From: Pempheris klunzingeri
Lineage: Eukaryota > Chordata > Actinopteri > Acropomatiformes > Pempheridae
Direction of reading: 5' to 3'
DNA length: 64,000 bases
Assembly (NCBI RefSeq): GCF_042242105.1
Contig: NC_092034.1
Span: 4,583,144-4,647,143 of the forward strand
How positions within the stretch are numbered: position 1 is the first letter of the stretch; each line of letters opens with the position of its first letter. The position numbers and the translations under genes are program-made. Below the pieces are notes generated by a model. The model saw nothing but the letters and a program-made list of their open reading frames with translations, was not told the DNA's origin and did not search any database. Of the stretch, positions 1-14,619 are shown piece by piece.

Positions 1-53
1 CATATCTAAGTGATTCAAATTGAAGTGAATGTCTTCACCTTCAAACTTTACAG

Positions 54-2612
54 GCTCAAATGAAGAAAACTGAAGCAGAGTTCCAACAGATGATCCATGT
101 CAGACTCAGAAAGATTGAGGAGATCAAAGACTCTGTGGAGATGAGCAAAGTAAGATTTATATCTCCCTGCTTTCCGACTATAAGTATTATTTAAAAAAAA
201 AGATAAAAGTATATGTGACTGAAACTTGGAGTGATTTTCCTGGAAGCTGCTCGGCCAAATTGCTCGCTGCTGAAGGGAACAAACTGTCCTGTCTTTCCTC
301 TTTAATCCTCCATTTACATTATTTGTGTTATACCTGGACAACAAATTTCCTAAATTGTGGTTCTATTTGTGCAAGGATCCTAAATACGAGTAGTCCTCTT
401 GTGTTTTGAAAGAAGGAGTAGGACAACTTTGTAATTATGATCCAGGACAAAAACTAGATTTTTCATATGGATATCTGCAGATGAATAAAAACAGACAGAT
501 ACAAACGAGCAGCCAGGTCTTCTCCACGTTGGTGAGCGTCATTGAGAGAAACCGGGCTCTGCTCGTCGAGGAGATCGAGCAGAAGCAGGAAGCAGCTGAG
601 AGGAGAGCAGAGGAGCTTCTCAAAGAGCTCGAGCAGGAAGTCGCTGAACTGCAGAGGAGACAGAGTGAGCTGCAGCACCTGCAGCACACCGAAGACACTC
701 TTTATCTCCTACAGGTTAGAGAGTCCTGTACATACCAAAATCCCTCTTAATATCTTCTTCCACACTCTATTATTCATGCCAAAGATTTCTTACACAATTT
801 TACTGGGTAAGTACAAGCATCCCTGAAGAAATATGTGTCGCTGTCGTCTTGTTTTACTGTAGGGTTTCCCCTCTCTTAGTGCTCCACTGGCCACCAGGAG
901 CTGGTCCAATGTCAACATCGACTCAGACAACCACATAGGGACAGTGAGGAGAGCTTTCTCCAAGCTGCTGGACATCTGCCATGAACTTGAAAAAAAATTG
1001 TCTACAGGAGGTCAGTAACTTCTGTCTTGATAATATTGTTGTCACCATTTTATTACCTGTACCTGTAGGATTAGTACCAAGACTTAATAGAAACAAAATT
1101 AACATTTTTCTTTTGTTTTGTAGAAGTGAGCAAGCTCAGTCAATATGCAGGTATGTATATGGATATAAACATAAAACTCTTGTGTGTTTTGAGTGATAAA
1201 AGGGCAGAGAGACTGCAGTATTTCATTTTGGATGGATTACTCCTCAAAATATGTGAATTCATTCACATATTCACTTATTCTTTTCCTCTCCAGTGAGCGT
1301 CACTCTGGATCCTGCGACTGCTGCAGGCTGGCTGGTTCTGTCCCCAGACGGAAAAAAGGTAAAGTAGCTCTGGTCATAGTACAATAACTACTGAGATTTG
1401 ATGATTCTGCTTACAGCTGGTTCAAATCATATAAACGGATGGTTCAAAGGCCGAAAATGGTTAATAAACATGTCTCTCAATGGTCAATATTAGGCCCACC
1501 TCACTGTAATATCCATTTTTATGCTGATGATGCCATCTTGTACGCCAATGTTCATTTCATGTTCCCAAACCTATCCAGGCTCTAAAAAAGAGATCCATTA
1601 TGGAGATATTCTGTATGCTCATGCTGCTGCCACTGCCACTTAAACCACTGAGTGCTTTCTACAAGCTATCACGCTCACCACTGTCATATACCATATACCA
1701 TATACCAACTCTGAACTGGGGAAGATTTATTTTTCGTATCAGGCACCTTGCCATTCGAAGAAACGACAACACAGTTTGAAAATAGAGCCGTCCAGGTGGT
1801 GTGGTGAACAAACAAGCAAAAAAAACTGATTATGAAGTGGCTGACTGATGATGACACGACTTCTTCTGTGACATGTTCTCTGTACTGATAATGTCCATAT
1901 TGTTGTTGACGGCAATGGTGATGATCCACAGGTGAGTGTTGGCTGCCAGCAGAGGAAACTCTCTCTCCCTGATGACCCCCGCAGGTTCGACTCCTGCCTC
2001 TCCCTTCTTGGAAAACAAAGCTTTCAATCTGGAAGACACTTCTGGATGGTTCAGGTAAGAAATCAGACCTATTCCTGAACTCTATGGCCGCTGGTCCATC
2101 CTCACAAACTTGTGCTGTGCTTTACACGCATTATTGAAACCTTAAAAAGTCAGGAAAATGAAAAAATTCTCAAAGAGATCCAAAATGTCATACTGAATCA
2201 CAAGCAATATTACTTTGCTCTGTGCGCTGAGTTTCAGGTTGGAGACAAAACAGACTGGGATCTTGGCATAGCTAGAGAGTCCATCAACAGGAAGGGAGCC
2301 ATCACAGTGCGGCCTGACAGCGGTTACTGGGCGATCTGCCGGCGGAAAGGCGGCAGCCTGAGCGCCTGCGCCGGCCCCTCCGTCACCCTCCACCTCCAGG
2401 ACACCCCCAAGAAAGTTGGTGTCTTCCTGGACTATGAGGAAGGGTCGGTGACCTTCTACAACACAGCAGCAAAGACTCACATCTATACTTACAGTGGATG
2501 TACCTTCACAGAGCCTCTATATCCGTACTTCAACCCCTGTCTTCATGATAATGGGAGGAACACTGCCCCGTTGATTATCTGCCCTGTTGAGTTCACAGAA
2601 GAAACTACATAA
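54..2612 (+). CDS. TRIM-family E3 ligase, 5'-truncated by window edge (coiled coil + B30.2)
   Basis: Seven exons close in frame: 54-149, 481-714, 863-1010, 1124-1150, 1294-1358, 1932-2054 and 2238-2612 (TAA-terminated), giving 355 residues. The first three are coiled-coil exons rich in Glu, Gln and Leu. The segment starting [13 protein letters not shown] opens the PRY part of a B30.2 domain, and the last exon holds the SPRY part ([27 protein letters not shown]). Exon sizes (96, 234, 148, 27, 65, 123) match the complete TRIM gene downstream exactly, so this is the upstream member of a tandem duplicate. RING and B-box exons must lie left of base 1. B30.2 domains give target recognition and the missing RING would give ubiquitin ligase activity. 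Its TRIM subfamily (finTRIM, TRIM39-like or other) cannot be fixed here. Confidence 0.85.
1440..1670 (+). mobile_element. Degenerate LINE reverse-transcriptase fragment in TRIM intron
   Basis: Near 1528-1550 the plus strand reads FYADDAILYA, the YADD catalytic box of non-LTR retrotransposon reverse transcriptases. It is preceded by SILGP-like residues (about 1486-1500), as in the conserved QGSxLGP block. A stop follows soon after and no long ORF continues, so it is a dead fragment in the intron between the 1358 and 1932 splice sites. Boundaries are approximate. Confidence 0.55.
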
Positions 2613-3416
2613 CTTTGAATTTGGGACACTCATTTTGTTATCTGTTATGAGAAAGTTTACTAATAGATTCAGCCTACAGCCAGTCTCTACAGTGACAGTG
2701 GCAGAATATTGGTAATGCAGCTGTGTCTAAGTGTCACTCAAGTACCTTCCTACTCTGATTACCTTTAAACAGGAGTGCCCTGTTTTCTTCATTTGCTTGT
2801 TCTTTGTTCACTTTGCATGTGTTTACTCAAGCTGCTTTAAAGAAACACAAGAGGGGCACAAGAGGGTGCTGTAACATAATCTAGGAGAGTAGTTCTAACA
2901 AGATTTTTAATACCTGTTTGTATATCTTAATGCTAATATATGTCGTGTTTATAGTTGTTTACACTGTAAGAGGGTTAGGGTTTTTAATTTTAATGCACTA
3001 TAAATGTTTGCCATGAGTTTTTATCATTTTGCTCACTGTTTTTTTTTTTCTTTTTGACCAAACGCATCTGGAGGTTTGAGATGCTTTCGATGCTGTTAGT
3101 CGTCCGCTTTTACAGCTGACAAACGTTGCTAAATAGCCGCCATCTTAACATAAAACAGCTGATTGTTTGTCTTTGTGGTAAAGTTATTTACTTAAGTTAA
3201 TATCCATGAGGTGTTTTTGCCAACCCCTCGTGTATGAAAATGTGTGAATGTGTACTGTGTGGGTCTATTTATTATTTGAAGGTACTGCTTTGTAGAGTCA
3301 GGATATCTCTTGTTTTTTAGTTGTTTTATTTTCTGAAAATTTTTTTTTTCTTATCTCAAGTGTACTAAATTGATTTATGTTTGCTTACATTTGTGAAGAA
3401 TCAATAAATTACCACA
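2613..3416 (+). other. 3' UTR of upstream TRIM gene
   Basis: AT-rich non-coding stretch after the TAA stop. An AATAAA signal sits at 3403-3408 (tcaataaatt), a reasonable cleavage signal about 800 bases after the stop. I see no other gene here. Confidence 0.55.
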
Positions 3417-3534
3417 AGATTATGTCTTTTTCTGAGGATGAATGCTTTAAATATACAAAACAATGATATAATTTTGATTGAATGATATAATGATATAATT
3501 ATTAATTTTAAATTATTTAGTTTTACTGGCTCAT

Positions 3535-4000
3535 AGAGCTCTGGGCTGCAGGTCTTGGTGGCTGTGGTGTTGTCCTAGATGATGCTGTAGACATTGTAGG
3601 AGCAGTAGACACACTGGCACCTTCATTAACAGCAGCTTCCCTTGCTTGTCTTTCCTCCTCTAACTGAATTAATGGTGAACAGTACACACATGCCTGTGCA
3701 GGTTGTTTGTGGAGCCTGATGTGAAATTTTAATTTTGCAAAGTCTGCACTCTGCCCTCGAACTATCAATTATATTAAAATTTGTCCAAATTTTGCTACGT
3801 TTTCTGTTGCTCATGTTTCTCACCTGTCCTGCCTGCAGTCTGACTATGTAGCAGTGCTCTCTCACTCTCTTGTCTCTCCATCTCCACACACATGGAGACA
3901 AACAAATCGGCTCCCGTCGTTCACTTCACAGAGCCGGCTATAAGAACCGGATCGTTCGCAACCGACACATCACTACTAATCAGGCAATCACACGAGGGCA
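3535..4000 (-). mobile_element. Decayed hAT/ZBED-like transposon fragment with BED zinc finger
   Basis: On the minus strand one frame gives SKIWTNFNIIDSSRAECRLC (about 3750-3810), a BED-finger start with a CxxC pair. A second frame supplies NLHRHVCTVHH (His pair, about 3675-3710). A third gives QLEEERQAREAAVNEG followed by a Ser/Thr-rich stretch and AAQSSMSQ. The pieces are in order but need frameshifts, so the gene is broken. Flanking DNA to about 4000 (agccggctataagaaccgg, gttcgcaaccgacacatcact) resembles the non-coding leader of vertebrate hAT elements as I remember it. Terminal repeats and target-site duplications were not found. Confidence 0.6.
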
Positions 4001-5380
4001 GGAAGTGAAGTATCTGAGAGGAGAGGAGAAGAGAGTAAGTCAAAGTAAAACAGACAAAAGAATGAAAGAAGCAATGACAAACACTGCTGTGTCACCATGA
4101 CAGGATCAAATTGCACAATAGTGAATATGATATATTTCGAGATGTGACAACAACTAAAGGTCATTTCTCTACCAGTTTACTTTTTCAAGTTTTTTCTGAA
4201 GATGTTGTTGCCCTATTGACAAATATGGTCAGATTAGCTAAGAACAACCAGAAGGAGGTTTCTGGTTCTTTTAAAAGCAACAAAAAAGGATCTGAAAGTC
4301 TGTTTAAAGGATCTGCAGATTGTTCCATATTTTTCCAAAACCCCAAGAGTCAATCTCAACAACAACACGTCACAAAAAAGCCATGAATCTCAGATCTTTT
4401 GAAATCCTGTAAATCCTGTAGATTTAAAATTAAATCCCACTGTTTATTTTTACAGGCACGTGTGTTTATGATGATACATAGGACTATTTCCAACTGGATG
4501 TGTGCAGATACGCTTCAACTGAGATGAGATCAAGGAAGATGTACTGAGTGATTTAATGTTATCATTTAAATAATAACTCATTTGCTTGAGTATTTCCACT
4601 TTATGATGCTTTCTACAGTATTTACTTAGACATTGATGTGTCCTCTAATATATCATAGTGTAACACTCACAGGTGTCTGAAAAACAATTACTTTTACTTT
4701 TTATGCTTTCTGTACATTTTTATAATATTTCTAACTTGAATGTCATTTCCAATCCACAACCTCTACTTTGAATTTAGTGTTTTTATATAGTAGTATTGCT
4801 GCTTTTGCTTAAATAAAGGATCTAAGTACTTCCACTACTAGAGAGTCAGCTGAGAGCAACATGTTTCTAATACAAACAGGTATCTGTGCCGTGTGACTGT
4901 TCTTCGTGTGAGGTGTTTTTCTGTTTATTCTTCTGAGAGAAAAGGTGGAACTTTGCAAAACAGGTTTGTCTTGGAAAGAGTCCAGATACACAGAGCTAAT
5001 AGTCTTCTGCAGGGAAAATGTACATTTAAATCTTATCTGTTAACATCGCTCTTAATAAAGCAGTCCACACCAAATTTGCTCCTGAATACCAAGAAGGAGA
5101 CGTATTCTGCTCATTTTCAGGTTCATACATATTTGTATATGTTTACATGCTCATACTACTGTGCATACTATATATACTGTGCAAACTTGGATGAGTTAAG
5201 AGTTCATCTTCCACAAAATGGCAAAAAGCTGAAATATTCCTGTGTACAGATGATGGAAAATGTCAAACTCTGCATGAGTTCAACTGCGTGGCGTCAGGCT
5301 AAAAAGACAGCAGTCAGAGCTGAAAGACCAGAAATACCAGAATGACTGATGGGTGATGTGGAGAAATTAATCTAACCCCT
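4001..5380. other. Intergenic stretch, nothing recognised
   Basis: AT-rich sequence between the hAT remnant and the next TRIM gene. The short open frames at 4111-4386 and 4893-5345 have no recognisable domain, no good splice context and ordinary intergenic composition. I see no gene here. Confidence 0.5.
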
Positions 5381-5504
5381 TCAGGGAGGAGCCAAACAGG
5401 AACGAGACAGAGCGACCGATCCCGGAGTGTGAACCAGGAGGGACTGCGAGGAGTATTGAAACTATTCTGCACAATTAGGACACTCGACGTGACAACCAAA
5501 ACAG
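5381..5504 (+). promoter_or_regulatory. Probable 5' UTR exon/promoter-proximal region of the complete TRIM gene
   Basis: A GC-richer patch (gagacagagcgaccgatcccgg) ends with a good donor, ACAG|GTAAGA, at 5504/5505. The next acceptor is TTTCCAG just before 5924, eight bases upstream of the TRIM ATG at 5932. This fits a non-coding first exon spliced to the RING exon. The transcription start is unknown. Confidence 0.45.
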
Positions 5505-5931
5505 GTAAGAGGGTTTTGATAGTACTACTGCAGCAACAAAACAAACTGTGAGGTCAAGGCAGCTTCTCAGGCGACTTTAACTAACACAGTTTGGGATATT
5601 TGACACATTTAGAACAGATTTCATGAATGAAAGAAAACTTTGATTTAGAAAAAATGTCCTAAAATGAATCCTACTACAGTAGTTTACCTATAATTCATTA
5701 CATTAATGGTACTGATTAGAAATAATTGATTGAATTTATGACATTAGCACGACTGGCAATTAAATATGAGTACAGTGTTTAGTCTATATTTTGGGAATTT
5801 TGTTAGACACCAAGATTTAAAAATCTGATTATGACAATTATATGGTTTTTTTTTTATTGATGTTTGGTGTTTTATGTGTGCAAGAATATGTGTGTTTTAC
5901 TAATTTAATGTGCTTTTTTCCAGCCAGAAAC

Positions 5932-8900
5932 ATGGCCTCAGTGCCATCTGACACACAGTTCAGGTGCTGCATCTGTCTGGACACCTACACCGACCCCGTC
6001 TCCACCCCTTGCGGACACAACTTTTGCCTGGACTGCATCGAAGGCTTTTGGGATACGAAGGACAAGTCGGAGTGTCCCTTATGCAAAGAGACATTCAGAA
6101 AGCGTCCAGAACTCAGGATTAACCGAGATTTTGCAGAAATCATTGAATTCTTTAAAAGGTTTGTTTTGAATAGTCTTTCATGTGACCGCAAACCATATTT
6201 GAAAGAGCAACATATTTGAATTTGTTTGAGATTTAACAGGATTTAATTCAAATCAAAAGGTCTCTGCCACCCACACCTGGAAGCAGGAATCAGTCCCAAA
6301 ACCCACGTGTTAAGGCTGACGAAGTTCCCTGTGATGTCTGCCACGGAGACAAGTCCCCGTCTGTCAAGTCATGCCTCATGTGCCAGACGTCTTACTGTGA
6401 ACTACACCTCACACCACACGGGAGGGATCCGGCGCTGCAGAGACACCGGCTGACAGATCCGGCCACCTTTGCCACCAGTCACCTCTGCAGAAACCACAAC
6501 AGGCCGCTGACGATGTTCTGCAAGTCGGACCAGATGCCCGTGTGTGTCAAATGTACAGAGAAGGACCACAAACACCATGAGTCCATCGTAATAGAGAAGG
6601 AAAGCAAGAGGACCAAGGTGGGGAAATGTTTACTTTGTTGATCAACTTCCTTTAAACTCGCTCTGTTGTGCAAATATAGAAATGTATTAATGTATTTTCC
6701 ATTTCTTAAGTAAGCCAATGAACCCAATCAATCAGTCAACATCCTTAATTATTAAACATTTTCTCTCAGTTCCTGCTTTTTGGGGCATTTTCCAGCAAGC
6801 TGTATTGAAAATGTGCTCTTTTTCAGGCTCAGTTGAGGAGCATAAAGGCCGACATTCAGCAGATGATCCAGGCCAGACTGAGAAAAATGGAGCAGATAAA
6901 AAATTCAGTGGATCTGAGCAAAGTAAGTAGTTGGTAAGCACTGTTGTATGGATGCATGTTCAAATAGAGTCAACTGGACTGTTTTTGTTTTCTCTAAATT
7001 GACATTTTCTGTGGTCTTTCAGAAAATCACAGAGAGAGAGATACAAAGCAGCGCTCAGGTCTGCAGCATGCTGTTAGCCGCCGTTGAGAGACAGCAGGCC
7101 CGGCTGGTCGAGGAGTTCCAGGAGAGGCAACAAGACGCTGAGACGAGAGCCGAGGAGCTGCTGGACGAGCTGGAGCAGGAAATCAACGAGCTGCAGACGA
7201 GGAGCAGCGAGCTGCAGCACCTGGAGCTCACTCAGAGCGCTCTTCACCTCCTACAGGTTAGACACCTCAACTGCATTTCAACAGTTCTGGGCCGTCTCAA
7301 CATTTCAAGAGCTGTGCTCATGAAAAAAATCTTCCTTGTTTCAGAGTTTCCCGTCTCTAAGTAAACTCCCATCCACTAAAGAGTGGTCTGAGGTTGCGGT
7401 CCACTCAGATCACTGCATGGGGACTGTGAGGAGAGCCGTCTCTGAGCTTGTGGACGTCTGCCAGGAACTTGCAGACAAACTGTCTGCAGAAGGTCAGTAA
7501 TTCTTTGGCAGATAAATGACCAAAGATTCAATAGATTATTGTGAAAATCAGTGCATGAAAATAACCTTTATCTTCTCCTTTTTTGCAGAAGCAGACCAGA
7601 TGGAACAATATGCAGGTATGTTCACAATCCCACATCCAGTGCTTATTTCAGTAACAGTTTAATCGTAATCTCCAATCTCTCTGCTCCTTTTTATTACCTG
7701 ACTCACTGTTTTCCTTCTTTTTTTCATACAGTTGATGTGACTTTGGATCCTGCGACTGCTTCAGGCTGGCTCGTCCTGTCTCCAGACAGAAAGAAGGTGT
7801 CGTCCGATCGTATGAACATTGACTTAAATGTATGGGGAGCACAGTCTTCCTAGGCAACTATAAGTTATCCAAAGTGGTTAGAGCTTCTCACATTTAAAAT
7901 TGTGAAGACAGTGACAAGGACGTGTGAAGCAGGAGCTAAAATTGGTTGAACTTTTGTGATAGAATGTGACCTGCTGTGGTGCATTTCACTGTGGAAGTAA
8001 TGTGTCATATTCTCACATGAAAACTGAGGAGAGTTTGTGTGAGAATTAGGTGCTGGGCTGAAAATAAAGAGCCAGCTGCTTTTATTTTGAAGAGGATAAA
8101 GCTATTAATTACTACCAATGACAACAGCAGTGATGCTAATCGGGCTCATGTTTAATGTGATGAAGACGAAGATGATGTTAATAACAACAATCGCACGCTT
8201 GATCCACAGGTTGGCGTTAGTGGCCAGATGAAGGAGGCCTCACTCCCAGACAATCCTCAGCGATTTGACTCCTGCGTCTGCGTTTTAGGGAAACAAAGCT
8301 TCACATCTGGAAGATGTTGCTGGGTCGTTCAGGTAGGAGCTCAGAAACAAGAAAATGTGCTTCAGGCCAGCAGAAGACTTAAACAAATGAAATTTAATGT
8401 ATCAGATAAGGCTGTCAAGCTACAGCAGCAGCTTTAGACACCATACTTAACATGATAGCATCATAATTCTATCAACCTAATTGTGATGCTTGAAAAGTGA
8501 ATCTGGAAGTATTGATTAGTTTAAAGGGCAGATGCAAGTCTTTTCTTTTTCTCTCATTGTGTCGTTGTCTGTTTAACTCTCTGCTGTGTGCTGAGTTTCA
8601 GGTTGGAGATAAATCAGACTGGGATCTTGGCATAGCCAGAGAGTCCATCAACAGGAAGGGGCCCATCACAGTGCGGCCTGACAGCGGTTTCTGGGCGATC
8701 TGCCGGCGGAAAGGCGGCAGCCTGAGCGCCTGCGCCGGCCCTTCCGTCCGCCTCAAACTCCAGGAAACCCCCCAGAAAGTTGGTGTATTCCTGGACTATG
8801 ACGAAGGGTCGGTGACCTTCTACAATGCAGAAGCAAAGACTCACATCTACACTTACAGCGGGTGTACCTTCACTGAGCCGATCCACCCGTTCTTTAATCC

Positions 8901-8961
8901 CTGTGGTCATGATAACGGGAGGAACACGGCCCCGATGATTATCTGTGCTCTGGAGGGATGA
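5932..8961 (+). CDS. TRIM-family E3 ubiquitin ligase (RING, B-box1, B-box2, coiled coil, B30.2)
   Basis: Nine coding exons close in frame: 5932-6158, 6260-6617, 6827-6922, 7023-7256, 7345-7492, 7589-7615, 7732-7796, 8210-8332 and 8602-8961 (TGA), giving 545 residues. The RING is C3HC4 with C12, C15, C27, H29, C32, C35, C48 and C51. B-box 1 spans about 100-129 (C100/C103, C114/C117, C122, H125). B-box 2 spans about 150-182 (HLCRNH start, C163, C171, C174, H179, H182). The coiled coil runs about 190-360 and the B30.2 from 364 ([13 protein letters not shown]) to the end. The RING should recruit an E2 and the B30.2 a target. Many fish TRIMs of this layout act in antiviral signalling, but the substrate is unknown. 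The acceptor before 6260 has a poor pyrimidine tract. It is a tandem paralog of the gene ending at 2612. Confidence 0.9.
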
Positions 8962-9340
8962 GTCAGGGAAGCACAGGACATCATCCCTGAGTCAGATGTG
9001 TGATGTGTCAAAAGAACAGATGATGTGAAAAACATTTTTGAGCCTATTTTGGTTTAAAGACATCTATTGTACTGTAATAGTATTTGTTCAACACTGGCCT
9101 GCAACAGGCTGAAATTCATTTATTATTTCTGTTTCTACCTAGAAGATTGCAGTAAGGTTTTCATGAACTCCAGTTTTATTGTTCAAATTCGTCAGAATGA
9201 TACCAGACTACAATCATCTACTGTATGTAAATGCATATAAAGTGCTTTAAATGTAGCTGCAGGCAGTGTGCAACTTTATTCTGTAGCCTAAATGGGTTAA
9301 AAAGATGCAAATTGTGATACAAATAAATAAAATTCATGTT
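8962..9340 (+). other. 3' UTR of complete TRIM gene
   Basis: Non-coding sequence after the TGA stop. Overlapping AATAAA signals (aataaataaa) lie at 9322-9331, about 360 bases downstream of the stop. Confidence 0.55.
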
Positions 9341-12120
9341 TTAAAACCCATTAAGCCATTTTCAGTGAAATTCATACATAGCTTTTGCATGTATTTAAAT
9401 GTGTCCATGAATATGAATTCTGCTTAAACATTGTTTGCATGAGCTGCACCACACGCACCAAGCAGACATATTACACATCAAGGGCTGTTTTTTCTCTTTA
9501 ACTTTGACCTTATGGTTTAAACACTGCACAAGAGGAAAGAGAAAGTTTACCCTTATCATAACTGTATGTAAGTATTTTATCTCAACCTTGAATCCATGAA
9601 GGCAGGAATGAAAACTAAAGGTACACATAAGTCAAAGGGCTTTTGTAAGGCATGAAATAAACATTTCCAAGTGTTCTTTCAGGACGTACAAAATGGACTA
9701 ATTGGTCATGAGGATCCTGATGTTACAGTTGTATGTAACAACAGTTAGTGGTGCTTGTGCCGTGCCCTGACCTTCATCAGATTAACCCTTTAACATTTAA
9801 CAACACACCTTTGTGCTTTTTAGGTCAAACAATTAAACAAAGCACACAACTGAAGACTCACCTATTAGGTATTACCCACCAAACCTGAGAGCGTTGTCAG
9901 GCCGGCTAAACCTGCTGAACAAACTAAACTGTCGCAATGAAGTAAAAGTTAAATCAACAATTACCATAAACAAAATTGCCATTGCCAACGCTTGCCTCTC
10001 GTTGCAAAAAGTTTTTCCCCCACGGAAACGATGAAAAGCAGTTTGTGAGGGTGCCTTTCAGATCTGCCGTCCGTTGTGTGATATCTGAGGTGAAAGAGAT
10101 GGAGGTGGAGGGAGGGGAAACAGGTCCAGTAGGGGGGCGAGGAGCCGTGGGAACAGAAGGGCCGCAATGCTCGTGATGTGATTAAACGTCTGCTTGAACA
10201 CAGGGGTTCCCTGGAACAGAGAGATGGTTAGAGAGAGATGGGGAAAAGAGAGGGAGAGGAGCAGAGATAAAGCTGAAGGTAACGGGGGAACTGGGCTCTT
10301 GGGATGCTCCAAATTTACTGAGGGTGGCTGGTTTCTGTGTGTCACTGTAGATCCAACGCTTACTGTGAGAGGTGGGTGTTTTTCCAACACTATTTTTGAA
10401 GAAAACATCATTTGTGTATGTGTTTGTGAAAATGCTTGTACTTTTCATGGTTGGGTGTGTTGTTTAGGCTCTAATTATTTGCATTCATCTAAATTTCTTT
10501 AATAATTTCTACTTAACTCCTCTTATTTCACTGTAAGAAATGTGTTTTTTGCATATATGTAATGTTTTCCTACTGAGCATGAAGAGTCTGCTGTGTGAGT
10601 TGTGGTCATTTTTGTGTTCACCGATCTGCCACTGACATAATGCCTGAGCAAATATCTGTACTTGTAGTGTGTGTTCATGTGTGTCCGTGTGAAGGAATGT
10701 AAGTGCAGACACAGGGATTCAATTGGAAACGTGCAGGGGGAGAAAAAGTGGGAGTGTTTACCCACAGATGGCCTCTCAGTGGTGGGACTGTGATAGTGCA
10801 CTGCCCCCCCTCCTGAGTGCACCTGGCATTGCTCACGCAGGACTCCTCTTAGCCAAAACATTACCTCATCTCTTCGTCTTCTACTTATTTCCCTCTTCAA
10901 CATAATCATTTTCCTCTTAATATTCATTTATTCATTTTCATTCCCTCTCTCATCTTGGACCCAACAATGTTTAACCAAATACATTGTTGTGATATAGTGT
11001 TAGAATATACAGACAGGTTAATAAAAGGTAAAATTGTGATGCAGGTTGCCGCAGAAATACTGTTTGTCCTTTCGCATGCAATTTGATCGATGGACCGTCT
11101 ACTTGTATGTGGGTGCAAACAGATAGGTATGGATATGGGAGAGGTTGCTGAATGGATTTCGGAATCTGCAGACATTGTGAACTTATAGCTTATTTTAACT
11201 TTAACTTATTTTATTATTATCATTTTTCAGGTTTAAGTGCCAAAAGTACTTTAGGAAAAGATCATAGTTTGGCTTAAAGTAATAAGTCAAGCACAAATAT
11301 AACAGATCAGGTACATTAAACACAAAATAAATTCTTTCCAACACACACCTGGGTATAAAGAGCCATATTGGCTGTGCAAACAGAATCTGCCTTTCATCAA
11401 ACACAGTGGAGGACTGAGATAAAAGATCTAGCTCAGATTTTTATTTTAAAAAATTGGGCTCTTGTGTGACTTTGATGTTTTAAAATGTGAGTTGGGATCC
11501 AACACATTATTTATACAACACTCAATAAGACCTAGACAAGCCACTCTGGTGTTGTGGTATAAGGTATGATTACTGTTTTTGTCAATGGAGTCTGGTTAGT
11601 TTGAATAGCACAATACAACGGCTGTTTCTGGTTAAACAAAGATGATCTTGACTGGGTGCATTTGCTGGATTTCTGGAGCCATTACAACCTGTTCACCTCC
11701 CGTTGTTGGCTGTCAGCTCAGGAGATCTACAGGACCGATTACACAAAGTACTCACCAGTCACGTCGAACACAAAATATAGAAAAAAATATGGCCCCGGTC
11801 TAAAAATACATGTATAGCATATGTATAATATAAAGGAGTTATCCTTTAAAGTAGCCATGCTTCAATCATGTCATTGATTTCATAAACAGAAAATATAGAG
11901 GTTTTATGCATTTTTTTCATTTGCAGTGTATTTTATATACATTTGCATACATCTTGCATATATTTTGTTCTGTGGTCTATTTTTTCACACAGGCCTGACA
12001 CCTTGACTGCCTCCAAACCAGTTTGGATTTGTGTGTCAGCACCCAGCTGGCTGATAGCCATTCTGGCTATGGTGTGAGGAACTGGATAACCTCCACCAAT
12101 ACTGTCCGTATAAGGACTTC
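9341..12120. other. Intergenic region between TRIM and cerebellin genes
   Basis: About 2.8 kb with no recognisable coding exon. Open frames such as 9961-10167 and 10058-10411 on the minus strand have no domain and read like purine-rich low-complexity shadows (gagagagatggggaaaagagag). No RNA gene seen. Confidence 0.5.
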
Positions 12121-12129
12121 CTGTCTGCT

Positions 12130-14221
<2,092 letters not shown>

Positions 14222-14530
14222 ATTAGGATGAGGTACGGTGGGAGATCATGTTCTTGTCATAGTCAAGGGTGTGGAGGGTGTAAGGAAGCATCAGTGGATA
14301 CACTTTGAAATCCACTGAGAAATTGGGAACCGCATTAAACTGCGTTGGTGAACAGATGAATGGGTGAATTCACTCACTAATACTGAATGTAATTTCCATT
14401 TCCATTGCATATTTTTGCGTTACTGTTGTCTGACTACTGTAATGTGTCGTCTATGCTCGATTGCTGTCAGAGGTCAGTGATTTTCCTTTACTGCATGAAA
14501 TAGAGAACCAAATCTTTGTGTCAATAAAGA
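14222..14530 (+). other. 3' UTR of cerebellin gene
   Basis: Follows the TAG stop. An AATAAA signal lies at 14523-14528 (tcaataaaga), about 300 bases after the stop and just before a tetranucleotide microsatellite. Confidence 0.6.
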
Positions 14531-14566
14531 AAATTATTGTGTCTATTTTCTTTCTCCTACTAAATC

Positions 14567-14617
<51 letters not shown>
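14567..14617. repeat. (TCTA)n microsatellite
   Basis: About 12-13 perfect tandem copies of TCTA/TATC. Likely length-polymorphic. It sits just past the cerebellin polyadenylation signal. Confidence 0.95.
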
Positions 14618-14618
<1 letters not shown>

Positions 14619-14619
14619 A

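Noticed and set aside
435-698. Ser/Cys-rich minus-strand frame over the first TRIM gene
   Set aside because: It mirrors the Glu/Gln-rich coiled-coil exon on the plus strand; antisense of GAG/CAG codons gives Ser/Leu/Cys runs.
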